This document shows, piece after piece, positions 52,991-63,100 of a stretch of DNA of 64,000 bases (position 1 is the stretch's first letter; each line of letters starts with the position of its first letter). Source of the DNA: Bin87 sp963666415 (GTDB taxonomy: Bacteria; Chloroflexota; Dehalococcoidia; Lucifugimonadales; UBA3495); NCBI GenBank assembly GCA_963666415.2, contig CAXXPD010000003.1, positions 1 to 64,000 of the forward strand. Reading direction: 5' to 3'. The notes beneath the pieces are model-generated. The model worked only from the letters and a program-made list of their open reading frames with translations. It made no database searches and had not been told where the DNA came from. Both the position numbers and the translations under genes were made by a program.

Positions 52991-54239
52991 TCAGGCCGCT
53001 GCGTCCAGCATATTGGGCTCCGGCAGTGCCTCGTTGCCGGCGGCGTTGGGGATGGTGAGGTAGCGGCGGGCTTCGGCCCATTCGTCGTGTTGCTCGGCCA
53101 GCACCGCGCCCACCAGGCGCCGCGCCGATAGCCGGTTGGGGAAAATGCCCACCACGTCAGTCCGGCGCCTTATCTCCCGGTTCAGCCGTTCCTGCGGGTT
53201 GTTGGACCACAGCTTCTGCCAGTGGGCCACTGGGAAGGCCGTGCAGGCCAGGATGTCCGGCGCGGCATCCGCCAGCAGCTCGGCCACCTGGGCAAAGGCC
53301 TCCCGGAGTTGTTCCACCACTCGGTCCAATTGGCCGTGGACCTCGGCGGGAGACAGTTGCTGGTAGATGGTGCGGACCATGCGAGAAGGTCCTGGGTGGC
53401 CACGCCAGGTTGGGCGCGCTTGGGCACTCGGGTGAGCAGGTTGGCCATGAAGTGGGTGCGGCAGCGCTGCCAGCTGGCCCCAGTGAACACCGCGGCGATG
53501 GCGTTCTTCAGCCCCTGGTGGGCATCGGAGGTTACCAGCTCCACCCCGCTGAGGCCCCGAGCGGTCAGCGACCGCAGGAAGGCCAGCCAGAAGGCGCCGT
53601 CCTCGCTGGCGCCCACGTCCATACCCAGGATCTCACGCTGCCCTTCGGCATTGACCCCCGTCGCCACCACCACGCAGACGTTGACGATGCGACCGCCCTC
53701 CCGAACCTTCTGGGTCAGGCCGTCCAGCCACACGTAGGGGTAGGGACCACCGTCCAGGGGCCGACCCAGGAAACTCTCCACCACTTCGTCCAGTTGCTGG
53801 CAGATGCGCGACACCTGGCTGCTGGAGATGCCGTCGCAACCCAGGGCCTTGATCAGATCGTCCACCCGCCGAGTGGACACGCCCTCCACGCCTGTCCTGA
53901 GCTTGCCGAAGGGTAGGCTTGCTGGATGACGGCCAGCAGGGCTTTCTCGCTGCGCCGCCGCGGTTCCAGCAGGCTGGGGAAGTAGCTGCCTTCCCGCAGC
54001 TTGGGAATGTGCAACTCCATGGTGCCCACCCGGGTGTCCCAGGTGCGGTTGCGGTAGCCGTTGCGGTAGGTGACCCGCTCCGGGCTGCGTTCGCCGTGCT
54101 GGGCGCCGATCTGGGCGGAAACCTCGGCGTCCATGATGCCGTCCACCAGGACCCGCAGTGCTTCCCGCAGCAAGTCCACGTCTCCGTCCATACCACGCTT
54201 GCGTAATAATTCCAAAAGATCCATTCTTTGCTTGACCAC
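52991..54239 (-). pseudogene. IS256-family transposase broken by an inserted repeat and a frameshift
   Basis: The N-terminal frame starts at ATG 54239 (DLLELLRKRGMDGDVDLLRE, SAQIGAQHGERSPERVTYRN). At 53894-53913 an extra 20-base repeat with a few bases around it shifts the frame. The middle frame encodes VSTRRVDDLIKALGCDGISS, PYVWLDGLTQKVREGGRIVN with an aspartate, and VTSDAHQGLKNAIAAVF. Near 53380 a second shift moves the end (MVRTIYQQLSPAEVHGQLDR, WSNNPQERLNREIRRRTDV with the glutamate) to a third frame, stopping at 52991. Mutator-family DDE enzyme, inactive. Confidence 0.88.
53894..53913 (+). repeat. Short REP-like repeat inserted in the IS256 transposase
   Basis: GTCCTGAGCTTGCCGAAGGG is a repeat unit I recall as widely scattered in Chloroflexota and some other genomes. 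Here it interrupts the transposase codons just where QQAY should continue to GVSTRRVDDL, showing it is mobile or was copied in after the IS arrived. Confidence 0.55.
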
Positions 54240-54341
54240 CGTCGTTCTCCTTGGTTGGGTCTGGCATTTCCGATCAAGGATGACGCGGTGGTCAGCGTTT
54301 TGCCAACCGCCTAACTCTTACACCACTTCCTGGGACTCTAC

Positions 54342-54775
54342 TGCACGATGTTGGCCAGGAACTCGGTCTCAATGGTTGAGATGCCCGCGGACGCTACCTC
54401 CAGCTTGGTCTGGATGACCAGCAACAGTGCCCGTCACCTCTGGCGGCAGGGGGCCTAGTCATGGGCTTCGTGCTGAGCCCTTGCGCCGCGCTCCCGGGGC
54501 GGATTATGGTTGGTGCACCGGAAGTCCTCAGGATCGGGCAGCTCCAGGACGAAGCGGGTGCGGCGGTTCTCCATGGCAAAGATGACGGTGACCAGGCTGC
54601 CCTCGGTGGGGTAGGCGGCGCCGTCGGCGCCGTATCTCTCGAGGGTTTCCTCAATCTCGTTGCGTGTGCGTATGGCGCTGACGGTGGTATTGTGGGCGTA
54701 GGTCATGGCGTCCACTTGGCGGCGGGAGATAACGTCGCCGTACTGGCGGTCATTCTGTAGCGGGGAGGATGTGCG
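54342..54775 (-). pseudogene. Phage-type gene with two in-frame stops, truncated by IS256
   Basis: One minus-strand frame encodes RQYGDVISRRQVDAMTYAHN, AIRTRNEIEETLERYGADGA and LVTVIFAMENRRTRFVLELP up to HEAHD, then TAG, then APCRQR, TGA, then RALLLVIQTKLEVASAGIST and ETEFLANIV at the IS256 border. It matches the fragment at 46425. The TGA most likely replaces TGG. The gene is typical of phage or integrative element cargo; function unknown. Confidence 0.6.
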
Positions 54776-54941
54776 TTGTGGCACGACCGCAGCGAGGGAT
54801 GCCCGTCGGCAGTTCCTGTGACATGCTGTTGGAGTCACCTCAGTTAGACAAGGGCAACCCAGGCTGACCGGTATCGGGAAGCGTCAATATGATGACGATG
54901 TACTGTTGCCGACGACATATGCGCCGGATCGAAAGGTTATC

Positions 54942-56255
54942 ATGCCCGCTGAAAACGTTGAACAGGCGACGCTGATGACAGCGTTGGAAGAATTGGACGT
55001 CTCCCTGGATGAGCTGCAGGGACTGTTCGATGATGAGGACGGGAAGGCCCGGTTGGCGTTGCGGCGTCTTGAGGAAGACGGCGCGGACCTGGTCCGGCTG
55101 GAAGAGATGCTGTCTGGATGGAGGGAGGAGGTTGACGTCTTCGATGTCCTGGGTCTGGACGGCTCGGAGGAATTTCACTCCAACTTCCTGGCCTGGCTGC
55201 TGGATCCCAAAGGCAGCCACGGGATGGGCGATCATTTCCTGCAGGGGTTTCTCGCGGCGAGCGATGCTCCACGTGCCATACGCGCAGGGGATCGGCTAAG
55301 CACGACGGTACGGCGTGAGTATTACCTCGAACATGAGGGGGAGTCCGGTCGGCTGGACATCCGGATACTCAACCAGGGTGCCCATTTCGTGTGCGCGATT
55401 GAGAATAAGGTGTGGGCTCCGGAGAGCGGCAACCAACTGGCCTGGTACCGGAAGGTCTTGGAGCATGATCACCCTGACCACCGGGTTCACCGTGTGTTCC
55501 TGACACCTAGGGGAGTGACGCCCGATGATCCAGAGGAGCGGGAGCACTGGACGACCATGTCCTACACGGACGTCCTCCGGCTGGTTGAGGGAGCCATTGC
55601 AACCGCAAGGGATACTGAAAATGAGGACGTGATCGCGTTCCTGCGCCAGTATGCCATCACGCTAGGGAGGAACATCGTGCCTGAAGTCAGCAACGACGTC
55701 CACGCACTGGCCCGCCGGATTTACCGGAAACATAAGCAGGCCATTGACTTGATCATTGAGCACCGGGAGCGCTACGAACCGAACTACGTGACCGAGGGTT
55801 TCTGGATGATCCGCGAAGCCATCGGCAAGCAGTTGCTTTGGAAGGAACGTACATGCAACCGCCCGTACGCGCGTTTTGTGTCTGCCGAATGGGAAAGATG
55901 TGAGCATCTCAAAATAGATACCTGGCCACATTATCTCCTGCTTTTTGAGGTCCAGGTCGTTGAGGGGAGGGCAGAACTGTTCCTTACGCTGTTCAAGGGC
56001 GAGGACGGGTTGCTCAGGAAACGGATATTCGACCGGGTCAAAAAGAGCGTGGAAGTGTTCGATTGCGACCAAGTAGCATACATTGACGATTCGATCAGGC
56101 TGCACACGGTGGGGAATATACTCGAGGAAGACGACTACGAGAACTGGTGGAATGAGGAGAGCATTCGCGACACGATAAGAAGACGTTTGGATGATTTCGC
56201 CCAGGGTCGGTTTCCTGAAATAAACAGGATCATCGTGGAATGTCTGCAGGAATAG
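54942..56255 (+). CDS. PD-(D/E)XK nuclease superfamily protein (PF14281-type), 437 aa
   Basis: ATG 54942 begins MPAENVEQATLMTALEELDV. The catalytic core reads GESGRLDIRILNQG with D139 and FVCAIENKVWAPESGNQLAW with E154-N-K156 and Q165, the full PDDEXK_4 pattern. Earlier, EFHSNFLAWLLDPKGSHGMG is the conserved helix of this family. The C-terminal half (FLRQYAITLGRNIVPEVSND, EVFDCDQVAYIDDSIRLH) is helical and mixed. Such stand-alone nucleases sit in defence islands and may act as restriction or abortive-infection factors; the target is unknown. No cognate methyltransferase is adjacent. Confidence 0.8.
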   Translation: MPAENVEQATLMTALEELDVSLDELQGLFDDEDGKARLALRRLEEDGADLVRLEEMLSGWREEVDVFDVLGLDGSEEFHSNFLAWLLDPKGSHGMGDHFLQGFLAASDAPRAIRAGDRLSTTVRREYYLEHEGESGRLDIRILNQGAHFVCAIENKVWAPESGNQLAWYRKVLEHDHPDHRVHRVFLTPRGVTPDDPEEREHWTTMSYTDVLRLVEGAIATARDTENEDVIAFLRQYAITLGRNIVPEVSNDVHALARRIYRKHKQAIDLIIEHRERYEPNYVTEGFWMIREAIGKQLLWKERTCNRPYARFVSAEWERCEHLKIDTWPHYLLLFEVQVVEGRAELFLTLFKGEDGLLRKRIFDRVKKSVEVFDCDQVAYIDDSIRLHTVGNILEEDDYENWWNEESIRDTIRRRLDDFAQGRFPEINRIIVECLQE

Positions 56256-56341
56256 TGAGTAGAAGGCCGGCAGCTTGCGATGACTCTGGGCAACGTCTGG
56301 TGTGGTCGTGACTCGCCCACATCCGTAACCGAGTTCGAAAG

Positions 56342-56554
56342 ATGAGCGAAGATAGGCGTAGGACCGTCTGCAGCAACGGGTACGCCCACTGGCGCAGGTA
56401 CTTGGATGAAGATGCTTGGGAAACGATGGGCGCTGACACGGTGCGATGGGCGTTGTCTGATGTGTACCATGACGTGGCGCTGGCGCTGGATTTCCTGCAC
56501 GAGGCGGGAAGGATTCGTACGCCAGCCTCCACGTATGAGGCCGTGCCCGTTTGA
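56342..56554 (+). CDS. Small hypothetical protein, 70 aa
   Basis: ATG 56342 encodes MSEDRRRTVCSNGYAHWRRY, DEDAWETMGADTVRWALSDV and YHDVALALDFLHEAGRI. Composition is protein-like and helical, with no motifs. The start lies 86 bases after the nuclease stop, with a weak purine-rich site (CGAAAG), so cotranscription is possible. Confidence 0.45.
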   Translation: MSEDRRRTVCSNGYAHWRRYLDEDAWETMGADTVRWALSDVYHDVALALDFLHEAGRIRTPASTYEAVPV

Positions 56555-56578
56555 CCCACCTGGTACCGAGAGGCTGGC

Positions 56579-57305
56579 TCAGCGCTCACACACCACGCCG
56601 TCGCCATCACCGTCCCGTGCGCTGGGCACCATCGCCTTGGGGAAGCCGCGACCCGAGCCCTGGCTTCCGCGGACACGGGTTTCGCCGGCGGCTTCCGCCT
56701 CATCACAGGAACCGTACTGTCCGCCAGAATGATCGTCGGTCGGAGTAGGCAGGGGCGTGCTGCTTCCAAAGGACGGCAGGTTCGGCTTCTCGAAGGTGAC
56801 GACAGCACCCAGCTGGTGCGGGATATCGCAGGTGGTGAGCATCTCGTCCAGCGCCGCGAATTCTTCCGGAGTGGCCGTGAGATCCCAGCTGTACTTGATG
56901 GTGATCCAGTCAACAGCGTACCGGCACCAGTATGAGGAATCGGGTGGCTTCCACTCTTCGGGCCCCTTGGCCCCCTTGGAACGGTTGGCCCGGGCCGTGA
57001 CCGCGATGAGGTGATTGGGATCGTCGAGGTGGTTGGCGTAGAGCCGCTTTCGTTCCGGCGACCATTGCCAGGCTCCGCTGCGGTGGGCGGTGGCCAGGGG
57101 GAACCATGTGGTCAATGTCGAGTTCGCCAGGAACGGCGCCAGGGACACCAGAGTACGGCGCGAACCATTGGCCGGAGTCCACCCGACAGCGCCGGTGTGA
57201 GTGGTAAGAGACATCGGCCAGGGTTTCGGCCAGCAGTACCTCGTTCCGAGTGTCCTGGCAATCGCCGTCCTCGTCGATCCAGTGGCGCCGGTCGTCGCGG
57301 CTGGG
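56579..57305 (-). pseudogene. DUF1524/GmrSD-type HNH nuclease with Excalibur tail, frameshifted and truncated
   Basis: The upstream frame encodes RDDRRHWIDEDGDCQDTRNE, then GELDIDHMVP with the HNH histidine. At 57097-57101 a run of five G has one base too many, and the protein continues in another frame: PLATAHRSGAWQWSPERKRL, YANHLDDPNHLIAVTARANR and SSYWCRYAVDWITIKYSW. The C-terminus is an Excalibur calcium-binding domain (SCDEAEAAGETRVRG, ARDGDGDGVVCER). The N-terminal signal region is lost at about 57305, where a nucleotidase fragment begins on the other strand. The family is secreted or cell-surface nuclease-like. Confidence 0.8.
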
Positions 57306-57861
57306 CGACATTATTGCAGACGCCCAACTCGCGGCAACCCAGAGCGCCGATACGGGCAACGCGGTGGTGGCGTTCATGAATTCCGGCGGCATACGCAATG
57401 ACATCATATTCGCCGCTTCCGGCAGCGAGGCCGATGGTGAGCTGACCTTTGGAGAGGCCTTCGGAGTTCATCCCTTCGGCAACAGCCTGGTGATCATGTC
57501 GCTGATCGGCGCCCAGATCCACACCCTGCTCAAGGAACAGTTCGACAATCCGGAACCGGGTTCCAGTAGAATCCTCCAGGTTTCCGCGGGGTTCAGCTAC
57601 ACCTGGGACGCCGCTCAGCCAACCGGTTCGAAGGTGGATCCGGCGAGCATCGCCATTGATGGCAGGGTCGTGGATCCCGACGCCAGCTATCGGGCGACCG
57701 TCAACAGTTTCATGGCCGAGGGCGGAGACCACTACAGCGTGCTGGCCGATGGCACTGAAAGGCTCGGCGGCGCGATTGACCTGGATGCTCTGATCGCCTA
57801 CTTTGCCAATACCGAAGCTGTGGTCCCCGGACCCCAGAACCGTATTACCCGCTTGAACTGA
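57302..57861 (+). pseudogene. C-terminal domain of a 5'-nucleotidase, N-terminus missing
   Basis: The frame encodes LGDIIADAQLAATQSADTGN, VVAFMNSGGIRNDIIFAASG, TFGEAFGVHPFGNSLVIMSL and the GFSYTWDAAQPTGSKVDP and FMAEGGDHYSVLADG stretches. This is the complete 5'-nucleotidase C-terminal domain (PF02872), the substrate-binding part of secreted UshA-like enzymes. The N-terminal metallophosphatase with its signal peptide is absent. The break is at the same point where the HNH gene on the other strand is cut, so one rearrangement removed both 5' ends. Confidence 0.8.
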
Positions 57862-57918
57862 CCCAGAGCGGCCGCGCGACCCACCAGCTCAGCGATGTAC
57901 CGAAAGTGCAGGCTGCCC

Positions 57919-58218
57919 ATGGTCGATGTCGTGGACACCCCATGCTTCGTCGACTCCTGATACACGATGGGTATCCAACTCGCCGACCTGGTTGCCGGCG
58001 TCATCCGGCAGTACGAGCAGGCCGAATTGTTCAGCGATCCTTACCCTGATGATTTCTATCTCGGGGCTATCGCTCGTTACTACAGTATCGTAAGAAGCAA
58101 GACACAGGAGTTGACGGACCGAACAGGGACATTCCCTTGGCATGGCTTGCACCGTATGCCAGAGAGGCTGCACTACATCGAGTCCGATGAGGAAGCGATC
58201 GGTGGGGCCGAGCCTTAA
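57919..58218 (+). pseudogene. C-terminal remnant of a DUF3800 protein
   Basis: From about 57916 the frame encodes MVDVVDTPCFVDS, a TGA at 57958-57960, then YTMGIQLADLVAGVIRQYEQ and the LFSDPYPDDFYLGAIARYYS stretch. The QLADLVAGxIR helix is the signature end of DUF3800 proteins (RNase H-like, often on mobile elements). The larger N-terminal part is missing. Confidence 0.55.
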
Positions 58219-58375
58219 AACCAGAGTACCAAGAGCGTGACGCTTCCGGAGCATCAATGCCTGACACTGGAATAAATGTAATCATACCGGGGCATAACTG
58301 TCAGGGATGTTTGGCCGAAATTATCTCATCGGCTGACGCAGGATGGCCGGTCAGCGACGGTGGACAGCTTGCCAG

Positions 58376-58590
58376 CACCCCGCCCAGACCATCCTCGGGG
58401 GCTGTGCCTGGACAAAGGCTACGACTTCCCCGAGGTGCGCCGCGCCTTGGACGAGTTCGGTTTCACCGCCCACATCCGCATCCGAGGCGAGGCGAGGAGG
58501 CGCAGGCCATCAAAAGGGAGGCTGGGTTCAAAGCCAGGCGCTGGGTGGTGGAACGCAACCCAATCGCCCTCAGAGCCGCTGGGTTATTAG
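58376..58590 (+). pseudogene. IS5-type transposase fragment
   Basis: One frame encodes GLCLDKGYDFPEVRRALDEF then GFTAHIRIRGEA, and the next EEAQAIKREAGFKARRWVVE, together a piece of an IS5-family DDE domain with the second aspartate and the glutamate region. A duplicated GGCGAG causes the frame change. It is a different IS5 type from the intact one at 26.7 kb. Confidence 0.7.
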
Positions 58591-58904
58591 GATAGGTACT
58601 TAGTGCCATTCTGCGTGTGTCCACGAATTCGGTCAAGGTTGGTCGCTTACCGCATCTACTTTACGGACGGCTCGTCGATGATTGGTAGGAACTCGTCGTT
58701 GACCACTACATGGGCTATCACCAGATTGCTCTGTCGGTCAAAAAGCGCATTTTGTCTGTCGTTCCACGGAGAAGCCAGATCCCTGATGGTGCGAGGCACA
58801 AAGTGTCATCCTCCGGTTGACCTCGCAGTTCGACGAACGTACATTGTGTCGGCCCGCACGAGTACTGTGGCAAAACCCGATGAAAATGGGATGTGCGTTC
58901 CAGT
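58591..58904. other. Region upstream of the YhaO-like gene
   Basis: No gene is supported; an open frame at 58603-58908 on the plus strand has poor composition and runs into the next gene. The promoter for the YhaO-YhaN pair should be here but could not be identified. Confidence 0.3.
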
Positions 58905-60158
58905 ATGACTTTCCGATTTATCCACGCCGCTGATCTCCATTTGGATAGTCCGTTCACGGGCATCAGGGCGGCCGCGCCGGAAAATGCGGTCAAGACACTC
59001 TATTCGGCCACTTTTGATTCCTACAAAAACATCATCGACCTCTGCATCGCTGAGCGGGTGGATGCCCTGCTCGTAGCCGGCGACATATACGATGGAGCCG
59101 ACCGCAGTCTGCATGCCCAGCGCGCCTTCATAGACGGTCTGAGTAGCCTAGAAGCTGCCGGTATCCGGTCGTTCGTTTGTCACGGGAACCACGATCCGCT
59201 GGATGGCTGGGAAGCGCGGCTGTCGTACCCGGCTGGGTGCCACCGATTCGGCGCTGATTTTGAAGCAGTCCCTTTGTTCTCCGACGAACCGGAGCGCGCC
59301 CTGGTTTACGGCATCAGCTATCCCACCCGAGACGTCTACGAAAACCTCGTGCAACGCCTCGGTAAGGTTGATAGCTCGGCCTTCACCATCGGACTCATGC
59401 ACGCCAACGTAGGCACGAACACCGGTCATGCGGCGTACGCTCCCTGCTCGCTGGACGATTTGGCGCGGTCAGGGATCGATTACTGGGCGTTGGGCCACGT
59501 TCATACCCGTCAGGTCCTCCACGAACCGGCTCCCACTGTGGTGTATCCGGGCAATTCACAGGGACGACATCCCAATGAATCGGGCGCCAGGGGCGTCTAT
59601 TTGGTGGAGGTCAACGCGGCCGGCGCGGTCAGCCTGCAATTTCACGCCACCGACACCGTGCGTTGGGAAAGGATGACGATCGACATCAGCGCGTTGGACA
59701 CGGAACAGGACCTGCTCAACGAGATCGATGACGCGATGCAAAATCTGCAGGATGGGGCGCAGGGCAGGTCGGTGCTCGCCCGCATCACTCTCAATGGTCG
59801 AGGCCAGCTGAAACAGTCGCTGCGACGGCCCAACGCGGTGGGAGACATCCTGGAGGTCGTCAACGAGGAATGGGCTGGACAACAGCCGTTCGTGTGGTGC
59901 GAACGCATCGAAGACGAAACTGGTGCTTCCATCGACCGCGAGGCTTTGCGGGCTGGTGAAGACTTTCTGGCCGAGGTGCTGCGAACCGCTGATCTGTTGA
60001 AGGAAAATCCTGGCTCTTTCCGTGGTGGGCTCGCTGACCTCTACGAGCACGCACGGCACAGACGTTACCTGGACGCGTTCACGGACGAAGAAATCGCGGC
60101 TTTGCTGGACGAAGCCGAGAACATGGCCGTTGGTCTGTTGGTTGAGGAGGATGACTGA
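58905..60158 (+). CDS. YhaO/SbcD-like DNA repair exonuclease (metallophosphatase), 417 aa
   Basis: ATG 58905 begins MTFRFIHAADLHLDSPF with D10 and H12. Further metal ligands are in ALLVAGDIYDGADRS (GD 59-60), FVCHGNHDPLDGWEARL (GNHD 94-97), FTIGLMHANVGTNTGH and YWALGHVHTRQVLH. These are the complete five Mre11 motifs. The C-terminal part (GQLKQSLRRPNAVGDILEVV) is the capping and partner-binding region. It should form a complex with the following SbcC-like ATPase to process DNA ends. GTG 58893 is an alternative start. The stop TGA shares one base with the next ATG. Confidence 0.9.
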   Translation: MTFRFIHAADLHLDSPFTGIRAAAPENAVKTLYSATFDSYKNIIDLCIAERVDALLVAGDIYDGADRSLHAQRAFIDGLSSLEAAGIRSFVCHGNHDPLDGWEARLSYPAGCHRFGADFEAVPLFSDEPERALVYGISYPTRDVYENLVQRLGKVDSSAFTIGLMHANVGTNTGHAAYAPCSLDDLARSGIDYWALGHVHTRQVLHEPAPTVVYPGNSQGRHPNESGARGVYLVEVNAAGAVSLQFHATDTVRWERMTIDISALDTEQDLLNEIDDAMQNLQDGAQGRSVLARITLNGRGQLKQSLRRPNAVGDILEVVNEEWAGQQPFVWCERIEDETGASIDREALRAGEDFLAEVLRTADLLKENPGSFRGGLADLYEHARHRRYLDAFTDEEIAALLDEAENMAVGLLVEEDD

Positions 60159-63100
60159 TGCGCATCCGCAACCTTCATATCGACGGTTTTGGGCGGTTCG
60201 CGGACCGCAGTTTTGGACCTTTGGAACATCCCGTAACCGTGTTCTACGGGGCCAACGAAGCCGGTAAGAGTACCCTGCTTGAGTTCATCCGCAGAATATT
60301 GTTCGGATTTCCCGCTCGGCGGGTCGGGACCAACGAGTATCCTCCGCTAGCTGGCGGACGGCACGGCGGCAGGATCACAATAGCCACAGATGCTGGAGAA
60401 ATCATCGTCGTTGACCGAGCCCCTGGGCGTGGAGACGGTCCCATATCCATGACCACTGATGCCGGCGAAACCATCCCGGATGCCGAGTTGCCGAGACTGC
60501 TCGGTAACAATACGAGAGGCGTATTCAATAACATCTTCGCCTTCACCCTCGACGAGCTGCACGATGAAAGTCTGCTCGGTAACGAAAGCGTAAACCGTCA
60601 GATCTACAGCGCGGGGATCGGCGCAGTGCGACTTCCCACCGCCCTGGATACTTTGCAATCCCAAAAGCAGGAGATCTTCCGGCCCCGTGGAAGTAACCAA
60701 GCGGTGCCGAAGGTGATCGCCCAAATTCAGGAAACCGAGACGGCTTTGCGGAGTATCGCCGAGCACGGGGTGGAATACCGAAGGCAGTCGGAACGCCTGG
60801 CTGAAATCGAGCGAGGACTAGGCGACTTGGGCGAGCGTCGTCTGCAACTGATGTCTGAAAAAGAGCGGCACGAAGATTTAGAACGAGCCTGGGAGCCTTG
60901 GAACGGCCTCATCAACGCCGAGGGTGCTTTGGCGAAACTACCGGCAGTTGAGGCATTTCCAGAGAATGGCATCGCCCGCTTGGAAACCTTGGAAGCACGG
61001 GCCCAGACTGCCGAGCAGGAGCTTGCCTTGGCGGAAGAGCGGGTGAAACACGTCAAGGCCGACGTTGACCAGGAGATCGACCACCTGTCGTTTTTGGAGC
61101 GCTCAAGCGACGTCCGCGGGTTGGAACGCGCTCGGAGCGCGTTCGACCAGTCGGTCAAGGATCTGCCCGAAAGACGGGCCGAACTCTCCGCCAAACGCTC
61201 CGAGCTGAGCGCGTCGTTGGCAAACTTGGGCCGGGATTGGGACGCGGACCGCCTCAACAGTTTCGACCTCTCGCTGGTCGTGCGTGAGGAGGTCGCCAAC
61301 CACGGTGAACGCTTGCAGAACGCCCGGACCAACCGGGAGAGATCACACACCGCGCTGGCGCAGGAAGAGGCGACGCTGACGGAGGCTCGGGAGAATGCCC
61401 AGGGGGCGCAGGCCGCCCAGGATGGCGCCACTCCGCCTGACTTGGACGAAAACGACATTCGAGAGCATCGCCGGCGAATCCGGCAATCCCGCAGCATCCT
61501 GGATGAATTAGGCCGCGCCGAAGATCACAACCGATATCTTCGAGCGCAGATTGACGATGATTTGGAGCCTGGCGAGGCCTCGCCCAATACTGGCGTAACC
61601 AGACTGCTGGCCGTGCTGCTGGGGATCCTAGGCGTTGCTGTGCTAGGCGCCGGTATATGGCTCTCGTTGACTGCGTCTCCCGCCGGGGGGAGCGCTCTGA
61701 CAGTGATAGGCGCCGTACTATTCGCGGCGGCCGCGATCCTGTTCTTCAGAGGCCGCTCATCCGGTCTGCCCACCGCGTCCCCCGTGGCGGCGCGAGTCCG
61801 GAGGCAGATCAGCGAGGCGGACGAGCAGCTGGCGGGCATACGGTCCAGGCTGCAAACAGACGCCGACGCATTGGGCCTGGCGTCTCTCGACGCGGACGTG
61901 TTGATGGATGCCGAGGAGGCGCTGGATGGGACCGACGCCAAGCTCAGGGAATGGCAACAACTGGAAGCCCAACTGGCCCAATTGACCGAACGGGCTGAGC
62001 GCCAAACGCTACGAAGGGACCAAGCGCAGCACGCGGTACAGGATGCTCGGGCGACCCAGAAGGCTGAGGAGCAAGCATGGCAAGCGTGGCTCCAGCAACG
62101 CGGCCTGTTGAGGACGTTTTCACCCGACAGTATGCAGGAACTCCGCGGCCTGGTGGATTTAGCGCAAACCTATTGCCGCGAAGTAGTAGCCATGGAGGAT
62201 CGCATCACCGCCATCCAGAAAGACATCGATGAATTCATCGCGATGGTCCGGCCGTTGGCGGACGTCCACGGCTTTGCCGTGGAGTGGAGCGACTACCCGA
62301 AGGTCGCAGGTGTAGCCGACGACATCATCGACTTGCATGGAAGCGTTTCGGAAGCGGCTCGGAGCCGTACAAATGCCGAGAAGGAGTTGGAAGAAGCTCA
62401 GAACGAGTTGACCCAGCGGCAGGAAAGTCAGCAAGGAGTCGCTGACGAGATCGCAGCGTTGCTGCAGTCAGGACAGGCTGAGGACGTTGACAACTTCCGT
62501 GGGCGCGCCCAGATTTTCCAGGAACGGGCCGCCCTGACCGCGTCTATTTCCGGCGTTCTGGAGCAGATGCAGGTGATCAGTGGGCCGGGCGATGCGTTGG
62601 AAGAGTTCCGAGCCACGCTGTCAAAAACCGATATACAGACCATCCGCGACGAAGTCCGGAAACGCGAGGCAGATCTGGAAGAGATAGATACTAGACGGTC
62701 TGAATTGGATACGGAGCGCGGGGCGATCCAAACCCGGATTAGCGATCTCACCAGCGAGGAAGATTCATCCCGACTGCGGCTGGAACGTCATCGCCTATCG
62801 GAGGAGCTGCAGGGGCACGCACGAGATTGGGCGGTCCGCACGATTGCCGAGAGCCTGATTCGGCAGGCGCAGAGCAAGTTCGAGAAGGAGCGGCAGCCCG
62901 ATGTGATCCGCCACGCTGAGCGCTTCTTCCTCGGCGTCACCGACGGCGCCTACCAGGCCGTGTACTCCCCGCTGGGCAGTTCCGAGATCAACGTCAGGGA
63001 CGCCGCGGGCAACATCAGGACGCCCCAGCAACTCAGCCGAGGCACCCGTGAGCAACTGTTCCTGGCCCTGCGCTTCGGGCTGATCTTGGAGATGGGCCAG

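Larger units (their letters stand above)
52941..54341. mobile_element. IS256-family insertion sequence, inactive
   Basis: Inverted repeats face each other: GTAGTGTCCC at 52941, followed by AAGTAGTGTAAAAG, and reading inward from 54341 GTAGAGTCCC followed by AAGTGGTGTAAGAG. Length is 1401 bp. A clear 8-9 bp target duplication was not seen. It inserted at the 3' end of the phage-type gene at 54342. Confidence 0.85.
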
